From Chloranthus sessilifolius (lineage: Eukaryota > Streptophyta > Magnoliopsida > Chloranthales > Chloranthaceae), in assembly GCA_021018995.1 (NCBI GenBank), contig CM037598.1, positions 50,111,185 through 50,175,184 on the forward strand: 64,000 nt of DNA, read 5' to 3'. Position 1 is the stretch's first letter. Each line of letters opens with the position of its first letter. The notes under the pieces are model-generated. The model was not told the DNA's origin, did not search any database, and saw nothing but the letters and a program-made list of their open reading frames with translations. Below, piece by piece: positions 44,689 to 55,793 of this stretch. The position numbers were made by a program, and so were the translations under genes.

Positions 44689-45306
44689 ATGCCGATCTTC
44701 AAGTTACTAAGGAAGAATTCACCCGTTGAATGGAACGACGATTGTCAAGCAGCGTTTGAAAAAATCAAAAGCTACCTCCTTAATCCACATGTTTTAGTAC
44801 GACCTGAGTCGGGGAGATCACTCTTGATGTATCTCTCCACGACAGAAGTTTTAATGGGATGTGTCTTAGGGCAGCATGATAAAATGGGGAGAAGAGAGCA
44901 AGCCATCTACTACCTAAACAAGAAGTTTACTGATTACGAGACGCGCTACTCTCATCTGGAGAAAGCATGCCTAGCTCTTGTATGGGCTACTTAGAGGCTT
45001 CGCCACTACTTGCTATCTCAAGCGATTCTGCTCTTGGCCTGAATGGACCCATTGAAATACCTATTTGAAAAGCCAGCTCTCACTGGACGAACATACCTGT
45101 TCGAGAAGCCGACTCTCACTGGGCGAACTGCACGATGGTAGCTTTTATTATCTAAGTTTGACATCATGTACGTCACTCAGAAATCGATCAAGGGGCAAGC
45201 GCTTGCTGATAATCCTTTACCTGACTATGAGCCATTGAGAATTGAGTTCCCCGATGAGGACATCCTATTCATGACAGAAGACGATACAGAAGAGCAGAAG
45301 AATCAT
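44689..45306 (+). pseudogene. Element E degenerate native RNase H
   Basis: Starts with FKLLRKNSPVEWNDDCQAAFEKIK, then LLMYLSTTEVLMGCVLGQ (the first catalytic Asp is Ser or Thr here), YYLNKKFTDYETRYSHLEKACLALVWA, PLKYLFEKPALTGRT and QALADNP. Loss of the first Asp and change of ADH to ADN fit the degenerate native RNase H that Tat elements keep beside a second RNase H. Stops lie near 44993, 45040 and 45138. It contains a 36-bp duplication. Confidence 0.8.
45058..45129 (+). repeat. 36-bp in-frame tandem duplication in RNase H
   Basis: Units 45058-45093 and 45094-45129 encode YLFEKPALTGRT and YLFEKPTLTGRT. Related elements have the 12-residue unit once. Confidence 0.85.
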
Positions 45307-45866
45307 GGGTAATGCACTTTGATGAGACAGCAAATGTCGAGGGCCAAGGAGTTGGCACCATCCTGATTTCATCAAAAGGATCCCATGTACCGGTCTCTAT
45401 CAAGCTCAACTTCCCTTGCACTAACAATATGGCTGAGTATGAAGCTTGCGTCGCTGATCTGCAGGCGGCTCTCGATCTGAATGTAACTCACCTTCGAGTA
45501 TTTGGCGATTTACAGTTAATCATATGCCAGACGAATGGTGATTGGAAGATGAAAGGCGAGAAACTGATCCCCTATCATGAACACCTTGAGGATCTGATAG
45601 CTTGCTTCTAAGATGTGACTTTCTCATACGTCCCCCTGATAAGGAATAGCTTTGCCGACGCATTAGCAACTTTGGTGTCAATGATTGAGATCCCCTATGG
45701 TGTTGAGATGAAGCCGATCATGATCGAGCAGAGGAATGAGCCAGCCTTCTGCCTCCAGATTAAGGAACCTACAAAGCCTGATGATGAGCCACCTTGGTTC
45801 TCAGATATCAAGAATTTTCTCGAGGCCCTAACTTTCCCAAAGGGTACATCCAAGACAGACCGATGA
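45307..45866 (+). pseudogene. Element E second, archaeal-type RNase H and tether
   Basis: 45312-45611 has HFDETANVEGQGVGTIL, NNMAEYEACVADLQAAL and LRVFGDLQLIICQ, giving the Asp, Glu and Asp catalytic positions. This is the additional RNase H known from Tat-group elements. A TAA at about 45609 precedes a segment in the same frame, SFADALATLVSMI, with the last Asp. It then leads to the integrase N-terminus. One of the more intact domains of E. Confidence 0.85.
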
Positions 45867-47042
45867 ACCATTCAACGTTTAGTAGCAGGTTATGTCATTT
45901 GCGGGGAATGCCTCTACAAGCGATCATACAATAACATCTTACTTAGGTGCCTCACTGAAAGTGAAGAGGTCAATATTATGAAAGAAATCCATGAGGGAGT
46001 ATGCCGAGCCCACGTCAGTGGTCACATGCTCGCTAAGAAAATCCTAGGACAGGGATACTTTTGGACCACCATGGAATCGAATTGTTGCAAACATGTTCAA
46101 AAATGCTAAATGTGTCAAGAACGCTCCAATCTGATACACGCTCCTGCCATTGATCTTCACTACATGACCACTCCTTGCCCGTTTGCTACCTGGGGCCTTG
46201 ATATTGTCGAAATGATTAATCCGAAAGCATCAAACGGACATCGGTTCATCCTCGTCGCCATTGAATACTTCACCAAGTGGATAGAAGCGGCATCATATGC
46301 CAACATCACGGCCAGTCACTTTGAGAAGTTTCTTAAGAACAATATTGTGTGCCGATTTGCCGTACCCAAAGATATCATCACGGATAATGGCACAAACTTC
46401 ATGAATAAGTGCATCCGAGACTTCTGTGAGCAATACAAGATCAAGCACCATTGCTCATCCCCTTATCGACCTCAAACTAATGGAGCCATGGAAGCTGCGA
46501 CCAAGACAGTCGTCCGTATCCTTGAGAAAATGATCGTCACTTATCGAGATTGGAGCGAAATGCTACCATTTACTTTGTGGGCCTACCGAACATTGATCCG
46601 TACTGCTACAGGGGCAACACCATTCTCCCTTGTGTATGGAACCGAGGCCGTCCTCCTGGTAGAGGTTGAAGTACCCTCGCTCCGAATCCTCATGGAATCA
46701 GGCTTACCCAAAGCAGAGAAAGAGATCCCGCTTTGAACAATTAAACTTATTGGATGAGAAGAGACTCCTAGCCTTGTGTCACACTCAGGTTTACCAGGGG
46801 CGAATCACACGCGCTTATAATAAACGTGTCCGCGGTCGAGATCTAAAGGTAGGAGACACTATGCTGAAGAAGATCTTCCCATCCCTCCATGCCGATCCGA
46901 GAGGAAAGTTTATGCCAAATTGGGAAGGACCTTACGTCATCCGAGAAGTGCTGCCGGGATATGCCATCCACATCACCACCATGGACGGAGATCATCTTCC
47001 TGAGCCCATCAATGTTGGATACGTCCGACGGTTCTATTCTTA
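45867..47042 (+). pseudogene. Element E integrase
   Basis: The zinc-binding part has HEGVCRAHVSGHMLAKKIL and a damaged CC pair near 46100 (TAA). The core 46110-46736 has WGLDIVEM, IITDNGTNF and PQTNGAMEA, so all three DDE residues are kept at the D-X35-E spacing. A frameshift near 46670-46735 leads to 46740-47042, with EQLNLLDEKRLLALCHTQVYQ, AYNKRVRGRDLKVGD and FMPNWEGPYVIREVLPG, ending VGYVRRFYS at a TAG. There is no chromodomain. Confidence 0.88.
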
Positions 47043-47454
47043 GTCTATCGCGATAAGGTAAGTAGTGATGAAGCAGATATATGACTGCTTAAGAACCACC
47101 CAAAAGAGGCCATCATTCCAAGCCCAATAGCCAAAAAGCATTCCTAAAAATGATGACATCCTTTGCTGCCCAATTTTGAGCCTTAGCCTTTCTTTCAATA
47201 AACCCCTTCCCCAAAAAAATGTGTGCGTGTATACATATACAAACAAAAAAGAAAAAAAATGAAGTAGAGTTACTATCAAAATCCAAAAAAATTGGAAAAG
47301 CAAAACCTCAAAAAGAGATTACCTGAAATGGAGCAAAAAAAAGGAAAAAAAAGAGAGAAAAAATAGAAGAATCATGGGGCATGTACATTAAAACCCCCAA
47401 GAAAGAAAGTATGTTAAGAAAATTGAAGCCGTATCAAGGAAACCCTTTTGGCCT
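47043..47454 (+). other. Element E region after integrase, left of F
   Basis: Non-coding and A-rich, with text near 47430 that may continue at 59913 after F. No gene seen. Confidence 0.5.
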
Positions 47455-48579
47455 TGTTGGGATGTTTGCCTACCCTCAAATGAGGGTTTAAAATCATTAA
47501 TAAAACTAGGCAGACATACTCATACAGACCTGCAAGTATTCAGGATCTGTTGTAGCAAGCTTTAAAAGAATGGGAAGTAAGGGAATGTCCATAGGGAGGC
47601 TGGTTAGAAATATAATAAATCTCCAGATCTGTAAGAGATCTGGCACCCTAGCTATCTCTACTATAGTTAAAAGACGGGGGAGATGTTTGAAATGAGTTAT
47701 CACTTAAACTAAACTACAATTAAAAATGTAGATTGTCTTAGATCGAATCTGGAGCCTCAGATCTTGCAGATGGCTGGTTTAAAAACTTAGAAAATGGAGA
47801 AGAACAGCTTGGAGGTTGTCTTCACTGCAATCAGGTTGAGCTAAGCATATCACAGGGGTTCAAAAGCACGCAAGTCCCTCAGCTGGCCACAAGCACAGCT
47901 GCAGGGTATAAATTCCACTCCAAATCATAGGATCCACCTGGTCTTAAGGCTATGATCTATCCACTTTAATGGTCACAGACCATCCTAGAGACTTTATCGA
48001 ATCCATTGATTACAATGGATGAATCCAATTGAGGCCTGAGCTTAGATTTACCTTAAGGTTATGATCTGCTCACTTTAATGGTCACAGACCATCCTAGAGA
48101 TCTCCTACGAAGCTAGAACCTTAAAAAGAATAATTAAAACCACTACAGATGCTGCAATTTCTAGGTCACAGACACAGGAAATTACAGGGATATCAGATCC
48201 AGGGAATTCAGATGATATCTAAGAGGTCTACCAGTTAAGTGGGTGAGCTGATCAAGCAACTCCTCTACACAAATCCGATCGAGCACTGAAAGGAATCAAA
48301 AGAGCTTTAGATCTAATTAAAACATTGAAAACAACATTTACATTATAAACAAGGTCACTCTTACAATGGAATGCTCTCAGATCCGTAGTCTGTGCAGCAA
48401 TCAACCCCAGCAACACTCTTAACCTTACCCAATTACAGATCTAACTCACTCCTTGCTGCTCCTAGGGATTTAGCCAACTATGGTTGGGCTAAAGGAGGGA
48501 AATGGAATCTCGCTACAAGCTCTGAACTCTGAAAAATTTCTCAGAATTTTGATCCCCCCCAACGGCAATTGTGGATCTC

Positions 48580-48587
48580 TATATATA
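48580..48587 (-). promoter_or_regulatory. TATA box of element F 3' LTR
   Basis: TATATATA about 210 bp downstream of the array on the minus strand; partner at 58961-58968. Confidence 0.6.
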
Positions 48588-48797
48588 GCTTTCTCCTCTA
48601 TTTTTCCCGCTAAAAATCCCTTCTAGAAGGTCGTCAGAGTTTGTTAGAGCTCTGTCAAAGCACGTGGGTCGGATAGGGCTTTCTAGGGCATCTTCTAGAA
48701 TGTCACGCCGGTCACTAAAGTGCCTCAGTTTACGTGTAACAGGTCACCAAGTCTCAGCGTGTGCATAGCATAGTTTCTGAGAAGTTTAGCACACGAT

Positions 48798-49316
48798 TTC
48801 GACAGGTTGGAGAAGCTTTCGACAGGTTAAAAGTAAGCTTGTAGTTTCTTTCGATAGGTTCCCTGGTCTCTTCGATAGGTTGGCTGAGTAGTTCGATAGG
48901 TCCAGGGGTCCTTTTCGACAGGTTCAGCTCTGTGTGTCGTCATCCCGATAGGTTGGCTCTCATTCCTATTGAAAGGCTTAAGCATCCTTCGATAGGTTCA
49001 ATTCCAGCATCTTCATTTTGATAGGTTCAGGGAGCCTTCAACGGGTTGGAATCGACCATTTTAGTCCTTTCGCTAGGTTCTCAGATCCGTTCGATAGGTT
49101 CCTTTGACACTTCAAGCAAGTTTTCAATAGGATAGTTTCTTCTTTCCTTTCTTTGCTCGATAGGTTCTGAAATCCTATCGAACTCCTCAATCCATACGAA
49201 TTCATCCTTCTTCTGCCTTGGATCCTATCGAACCCTTCTCCAACTGCACGAATTCTTTCCTTTTAATCCTTAGCTCCTATCGAAGTCTTCAGACATCTTC
49301 TCGATAGGATGTTTTG
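48798..49316 (-). promoter_or_regulatory. Element F LTR motif array (TTCGATAGGTT type)
   Basis: About 17 copies of TTCGATAGGTT or its reverse (AACCTATCGAA, plus ATCCTATCGAA variants) in both orientations over 520 bp, with different sequence between them. Variants TCGACAGG and TTGATAGG occur. The partner array is at 59080-59690. Confidence 0.75.
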
Positions 49317-49530
49317 AACCTATCTTCACTTCTTCCCCCTTGTTCTGTTGCTGGGTCTGCATGGTGCTGAGAGATGGCTTCTTTTTGGGCATTCTTAAGT
49401 GGTTTGCTGCATTATTACCAGCTTTCCCTGCTATCTACAAAATGCACTCAACAGAGGCTTATTAGTGTACTCACAGGTCCATGAAAGGTCAGGTTAAAGG
49501 GTGCAAAGTGGCATTTTTCACCACTTAACA

Positions 49531-49545
49531 CACCCCCAAACCTAA
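49531..49545 (-). promoter_or_regulatory. Polypurine tract of element F
   Basis: The minus strand TTAGGTTTGGGGGTG abuts the 3' LTR. Confidence 0.85.
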
Positions 49546-49601
49546 TCTTTGCTAGTCCCTGAGCGAAGGAGAATTCAAAGAAAAATAAAATGCCACTTTC
49601 G

Positions 49602-49716
49602 TAGGGAGCACGGATGCATTTAGCGCATGCACCAAGCCTTTTAATCCCCTAGGTGATCCCTAGTGGAGGAGTGAAGTCTCCTGAGGGTTTTCAATGAAGG
49701 TACCCACAAACTTCTC
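49602..49716 (-). ncRNA. Conserved 3' structured block (element F copy)
   Basis: Near-identical to the blocks of C and D, with the AGGAG/CTCCT hairpin. The outer stem is weaker here because GGGTTT is GGGATT. Confidence 0.55.
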
Positions 49717-51080
49717 CAATATAACTTAGTTAATAATAGTGCAACCTGTTAAAGCAGAATTTAAGCAAATCAAATAACTTCACATCATTCCCATTCATTA
49801 AAGGAATCTCAACAGAAAAACATCCATTTGAAAATATGAAAGTCTGCTGAATTCTCTTCATCATCATTCAGTTTGTGTCAAGGCATTTCTCCTAAAATTT
49901 GATGCAAAACTCATCATTACTTTGAGGATCCTGCTCAGATACTTCCCCCATCAACTGGATTTCAGACCCAAGTCTCACCAGGGTTGTTCACTCATTAGTA
50001 CAGAGGAGGGGTAAATCATACCACTCAGCTCAAGAGCAATTACAGCCCTCAAATAGGACTGCAGGCAGGAGCATAGGCATTGCTTGAATTTCTGACTTTT
50101 CCAGCTCTTTACACCATAGGTTAAGCAAATTCTCATCTCCACATGACAGCTCAATCCACTTTCAGATCAGTAAGGTCTTTTTATTGGGTTGTAATGTGGC
50201 TTAGGGGGGAGGTTTGTGGAGGAACAAAAGGGCTAACAGAGTTTAAAATTGAGAAATCAGTAAAGGTAAGGAGGTGATTCATGACTTCACCTTCTTTAAT
50301 TCAGAACCTCTATACTATCTTTTTGAATCTTCAGAGCCAAAATGGCCAGCTTCTTCTCTTCCTTTTGCTTCATTTATTTTTCTTTCTCTCTCTCTTTTTT
50401 TTTTTTTTTATGCGCAATACAACAAATACCACCAACTGTGTTTTTCTTTCTTTCAACCTGATTTAGGACCTTGCTCCTCTAACCTTTCTCCTCCTTCCTC
50501 TTCCTGATTTCTCAGTTGAGGGTGAACTGAAATAGGTTAAGAGGTTTTGGGTTTAGAATTTCTGGTTTTCATCAAAGAAAATTGGGGCTTTTAAGGCTCA
50601 AGTGGTGTGCATCAAGGGCAATTCAAAGGTGGGGAATTTCAGGCTCAAACTATCCAAAGGATGGCCTTACTTCACATCTTCAATGTCCTGAGTGCTGTCA
50701 AGTTGTTTCAACTTGGATTTGCCTAACTTCTACTGATCCAGATTAGGTCCAGTCAGCTTTCAAAGTAGAAGAAGTTGCCAAGACACTCTTCAAAGAAAGT
50801 TTTCAGGCCCAATTCTCACTGGGTATGGCCTTCCATCTAATTTCTGAGGAGTATCTTAACAGTCTCTTCTCATTGCTGGTTTGTCACACATAAGAAACTT
50901 TCTTCAAAAATTCTTGACATTTTCTTCATGAAAAATGTTAAAACTTCAGCTTACTTTAGTTGCAAATGATTTTTAAAGTTTCCTTAACAACAAATATGAG
51001 GTGAATTCATTCTTTTTTTTTTTTCAATTATTCCTTTTTAACTTGGCTACACTAAAATTAACTAATTTATTGGCATACAT
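49717..51080 (-). other. Element F 3' non-coding tail
   Basis: No gene supported. It shares AAGCCACATTACAACCC-like text (plus strand near 50195) and GAGCAATTACAGCCCTC (50030) with C and D. Pyrimidine-rich run at 50370-50410. Confidence 0.5.
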
Positions 51081-51097
51081 GCCACACCCCCAAACCT
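51081..51097 (-). promoter_or_regulatory. Internal polypurine-like tract of element F
   Basis: The minus strand AGGTTTGGGGGTGTGGC follows CAGTGAGGACACTG, as in C. Confidence 0.6.
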
Positions 51098-51256
51098 AAA
51101 CCAAACAGTGTCCTCACTGTTTCGAGAAAATGCAATTAAGGTAGAGACAGGGTAAAAAGATATCTATAGAATAGCACAACAAAAATGTCCAATATATACA
51201 AGAGATAAATGAAAAAGACACTAAAATGGCCACATTCATATACAGCTTGGTGCCAG

Positions 51257-54163
51257 CTACTGCTTAGATGCAGGGGCTTTGCCCTTGGATTTGGATTGCT
51301 TAGGTTATTTTACGAGTGCCTCCTCAGACTGGGCAGCAGGCTTTTTACCTTTAGGATCAACACCAGGCACAGAATCTGATTCCGAATCAGAAGGGAAAAG
51401 TTAAATGGGGCCCAATCCTAGAGTCGCAGTAGCCTTCCTTCTTTCATCCCTAGAGAGTAGGGTGTCATGGGGGTCAGATTGAGCAGAGGACCTGGTGTGC
51501 TTAGCGGCTTTGGATGAGGCAGCAGGTCATTTTCCTTTTTTGATAGAGGCAGCAGAAGAAGCAGATCTCTTGGCTGTGGCGGTTCTTTTGAAGGCAGTCC
51601 TCTTTAGTTTGGAAGGGATAGGTTGGTCAAAGGGAGGTACCTGGGTAGGAGGAGGGGGAGGAGGTGGCGATACAAGAGGTGCTAAGGGAGGGGCAGTGGC
51701 AGGAGGGGGAACATCCACAGGTGGGGTCACTGAAGTAATAGTTGTAGAGGGGGGACATGGGGGAGGGGCAGGAGGTGCTGTAGCAAGAGGGGTAGGCTCA
51801 AAGGGTTGAGACAACAATGAAGCGGCCTTTTTTTCCAAAATATCAATCTTTTTGGCAGCATAGAGGAGGTTAGCATCTGAGAGCTCCTTGGTGGCCTTGA
51901 TGATCTCCTGAGCATTGGCTAACTTTTTCTTGAGGAGTTCAGAATTCTTCTTCTCATATTTGGCAATGAGACTCTCAGATGCTGCCAACTGTTTGGCTGA
52001 GCTATAATGAGTCAAAATCTCACACCACCCCTCAGAGATATCTCAGAGCTTGATGCGGTGCTCCAATTCGATGTTGGCAATCCGGGGCTCTGTGGAAGCT
52101 TCGGGCAAGCTATACCTCTCAAGACATCCTTGTGGATGTAAGGGTTGTCCCTCATTGCATACAGGAGGGTGAGGTAGGGGGGTATGTACATGGATTGGTG
52201 AAGGATAAGAGGCAAGGACAAGGGTGGAGTGGATGAAGAGGAGGGGGTGGAAAGAATCAGATCCTCCCATGGATCAGTTTAGGTGGAGGCATCCTGGAAA
52301 ACAGGTGGGGAGGAAAAGGGGAAATGGGTGGTGGGTATCTCAAAGAATACAGTAAATAGGTGCGGTGGGGATGAAGGTAGAACAAAATGGGGGAAGGTGG
52401 GGGTAAAGATGGAGCGACTAACTCTACAAAAAGGATATCAGTAGGGATGGGGGAGGCTATGGGTGAAAAGGGGGGAGGAAAATTGAAAAGTGAGAGATCA
52501 GGGGGGAGGGGAGAAGTGGAAAGGGGTAGGGAAACTGAAGTGGGGGGAGTAAGGGTGGATTGAATTGATTGGAGGCATGAGCTCATGAGGGCCTGGTTGT
52601 CAGTGTTAATGGCTAATTGGGCTTGAATGAGTTGTAGGAGGGAGAGTAATTGGGTGAAAGTATCAGGCAGGGTGGAAGTAGAGGGGACGGGTGTTTGGAT
52701 GGGATGGAAAGGAGAGGATGGGGCATGGGTAAAATGAGGAGTGGGTTGGGTGGAGTCAGGCAGTGGGGTGTACTCATGAGCAACATCCTCCATAATTGAA
52801 GAAATGAGGACAGTGAAACCAATGGAAGTGAACTGGTCCAAACCCTGTGTATGTATAGGTAGTGGTGAAGGGGGGGAGTCAGGAAGGGGTTGGAGGGAGG
52901 GTGGGGAGGACATGGTGGGGATAGGCTCGGAGAAGGTGGGGGGTTCCAGGACCCCAGGTCAGAATTCCTGAGTGGTGGGTGTAAGGGGAACGGAGACAGA
53001 TGTGAAAAGCAAGGTGGGTGGAGGTGTGGGTGATGGTGTAGGTAAGGTGGATGAAAAAATGGGTGCAGTAGGAGGAATGGTGGATGGGGGAATGTCAGCA
53101 GCATGATCTGCTGCTGAGGTAGTGGGCATCTCCTCCTCTGCCTCAACCGGCTTAGTCTTTTGAATCAGGGTTAAACTTGTAGACCATGCCCTCTTTCCAA
53201 AAACCTTGAGAGCCATTTTCTCCTCTGGCTCAGCCTCCTTCATCCTAAACTTTCTAGCTTTGATCAGATAGGTGATGAGTCTGTTGAAGGGTAGGCTCCT
53301 CCCTTAGTAAAAGCCTGTCTTTTTAGCACCTTGTCATTTATATCCACCATAGTTTCAAAGATCAGCTTAGGTGCATTCACGAACTACCCCTTGGAACAAT
53401 AGAATAAAGCATCCACTAATGGGGACCTTCTCTCCTGTAAATATCCTGTAACATAGACATTTCTCCTTAAGATGGTATCCATGAATCTGAGACTAGGATG
53501 GATGTCTCTTCTCATCAAGGATTCTCAAGAACCCACAATCCCATTGGTTAGCTGCTTGGCCATATCCTTAAATGTAGCTCCAACAGGTACACCCTCAGTG
53601 CGGTTGGAGTCACATTGGTATGGGACCCCTAAAGCCATTCCTATGTCTTTGTGATTGATAGTCAGTTGCCAATCATCAACCGAAATCTTTAGTACATCAT
53701 CAGTCCCCTGTGAGACCTTCTTCAGATTTTGGTACCATAACTTCACCAGCCTGGGATACACTGATTCTTTCAATGGCGACAGTAGGGGCAGCAAGCCTTC
53801 TTTCTTCAAATAGCTCAGTATTTCCTGGCACTCACCAATGTTGGTAAAATATGCCAAATCAAATTCAGTCTTAGGGACAAGGCTCAACATGTCTACAAAT
53901 GCATTGGGGGTGGTCAGTATAGCCGAAAGCTCTACAGCAATGGGTATGTCAGGGGTAGCTCTCTTTAAGGGTGTTTCTACCACAGGTTCCTGAATTTCAA
54001 CAGCTTTGGCTTTCTTAGCTTTAGGACTCTTTTTGGGTGTCCCCTCAGCGAGCTTCCTCTTTACAGGTGGTTTGGTAGCAGGTAGCACTTTCTTGGAGGA
54101 TTTCGGGGTGGATGCAGTTGATTTCCGGCGTATGCTGGCTAGCGTTTCCTCAGGCTCATCCAT
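51257..54163 (-). pseudogene. Element F extra ORF (conserved Athila 3' ORF)
   Basis: ATG 54163 (MDEPEETLAS). Residues 15-55 are very Lys-rich (KKSPKAKKAK). The core has YPRLVKLWYQNL, DDWQLTINHKDIGMALGVP, then, after a TGA at about 53526, MRRDIHPSLRFMDTIL and VTGYLQERRSPLVDAL. A Pro/Ser/Thr-rich region is split over frames (53243-52959, 52913-52257) with IQAQLAINTDNQ. Then follow DNPYIHKDVLRG, a Lys/Ala coiled coil (AEKYEKKNSEL-like, near 51950-51830), a Pro-rich part and an acidic SDSESDS end before the TAG at 51259-51257. Same order as C and D. No membrane segment. Confidence 0.78.
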
Positions 54164-54460
54164 TGTAATCTCAGAGAGTAATTTCTCACCAACTTGGAAA
54201 GAGAAAACTTATAAAGACAACATAGTGAGGGTAGGAAGGCAACTCACCTCCAAGTACCTAGGGTTTCATAGGGCTAGCGATGCACCGCTCCAATTTCTCC
54301 AAAATCAGGAGCAAAATGCTCCTCTACGCAAGCTAAATGTATTGACAAGATGGAACACTAAATAGTAGAAGATTCCGTGAGGATTTAGTAGAGAAAGAGG
54401 GAGGCAAAAAATGAGGAAGAGAGCTAGGGTTTTTCAGAGAGTGAGGAATGAAGCACAAAT
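54164..54460 (-). other. Leader between internal TATA and extra ORF of F
   Basis: About 300 bp without other coding support, matching the leader lengths in C and D. Confidence 0.45.
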
Positions 54461-54462
54461 GA

Positions 54463-54665
54463 CTTATCGACAGGTATATAAAGGTGGAAATGCGATTCTT
54501 ATAGGATGAATGGAATGGTTTCGATAGGTTGATACGTCCTATCGAAAGCTTGAACATCAAAACTTTCAAAAGGGATGATTTTTAAGGATTTCGATAGGTG
54601 CGACCATCCTATCGAAATCACCAAGAAACCTAAGGAAAGGTAGATTTGGCCTATCGAAGGCTCCA
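54463..54665 (-). promoter_or_regulatory. Internal motif array and TATA of element F
   Basis: Six copies of the LTR motif: TTATCGACAGG, TTTCGATAGGTTG, CCTATCGAAAG, TTTCGATAGGTG, CCTATCGAAAT and CCTATCGAAGG (plus-strand spelling). TATATA (54475-54480) lies at the downstream side on the minus strand, about 310 bp before the ATG. Confidence 0.7.
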
Positions 54666-54905
54666 AAACCCAGATAAAACTATCTTTCTGGGCACCCTTA
54701 GCTTCAGTACTTATCAGGCTCTACTACTGTGCAGCCCTACGGTTGGATTCTTTTGTGGATGAGCTCCCAGTATTTTAGAGCAGCTGGTAAATTTGAAATG
54801 TCGACCCACTAGAGAACATGGTATGTTTATTGTAAAAGAATCCTACTAGAAATGCAAAGTAAAAAATCTAAAACAAAAGCAAAGTATGGTACATATGATA
54901 CATAC
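54666..54905 (-). other. Element F junction region where RT-INT is missing
   Basis: About 240 bp with no pol similarity between protease and array. Confidence 0.5.
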
Positions 54906-55793
54906 TCAACTGCCGGTGCTAATCTGGAGGATCTGGAAGGTTAACGGCCTCCCCATGTTCCTCGAACTTGTCATCCTTTTTGGATCCATTCCCCAGCAAT
55001 TTTTTAACCCTTGGTTGCTTTCTTGTCTCCATAGGCCAATCATTGCTCTGCAGCAGCTGTTGAGGATTATCATGCAGAGCCTCCTCCAGCCCTGCAATGG
55101 AAAAATAGGTTTCATCAAAAGGGGGTTGAGAGCTGGTGCTGTACACATGCAACTTCACTTTCATGTTGCCAAAGGAGACCTCCATGATTCTGGATCTGCA
55201 CTAAATGCAGGCATTGGCAGTGGCCAAAAAGAGCCTGCCCAGAATCACAGGGATGGAGGAAATACCTTTACTTGGCTCCATATCTAATACCACAAAGTCA
55301 GCAGGGTAAAAAAACTTGTCAACTCCCACCAGGACATCCTTAATGACCCCATAGGCTTCCTTTCGAACCTATCAGCCAGTTGCAGAACCACAAGTGTGGG
55401 TTTCAAGTCTCCCAGGCCTAAATTTTCATAGATTGCATAGGGCAGCAAGTTCACACTGGCTCCTAGGTCTAATAGGGCCTTCTCAATTTTATGATCCCCA
55501 ATGATGTAGGGGATAGTGGGCACTCCAGGGTCTTAAAGTTTGGTGGGAGTTGCAATGGACAGAATGTGTTTTACCTTCTCTGTTGAAAAGACCTTCTTGG
55601 ACAAGTATGTCCTAGACTGTCTTTTGTGGGTGCATAATTCCTTCAGAAATTTGGCGTAGGCTGGGACTTGTTTGATGGCATCCAGTAAAGGCAAATTAAT
55701 TTTAACTTGCTTGAAAGTCTCCATCATTTCCTCAACTTTACTCTGCCCTTTGTCAAAAGGGGAGGATCTTTGCAATGCCTTGGGAAATGGCAA
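54906..55793 (-). pseudogene. Element F aspartic protease region
   Basis: Frames 55793-55533, 55523-55284 and 55185-54919. The active site reads LLDLGASVNLLPYAIYE; the later part has MEVSFGNMKVKLHVY. A stop near 55531 and frameshifts near 55360 and 55270 break it. The retained portion is the protease and a short piece beyond; RT is not present. Confidence 0.82.

Larger units (their letters stand above)
47455..49530 (-). repeat. Element F 3' LTR
   Basis: 2076 bp; the minus strand begins TGTTAAGTGG and ends CATCCCAACA. Array at 49316-48798, TATATATA at 48587-48580, end block about 47600-47520. Confidence 0.94.

Noticed and set aside
51495-51809. Plus-strand Gly-rich ORF (104 codons)
   Set aside because: Complement of the Pro-rich part of the F extra ORF.
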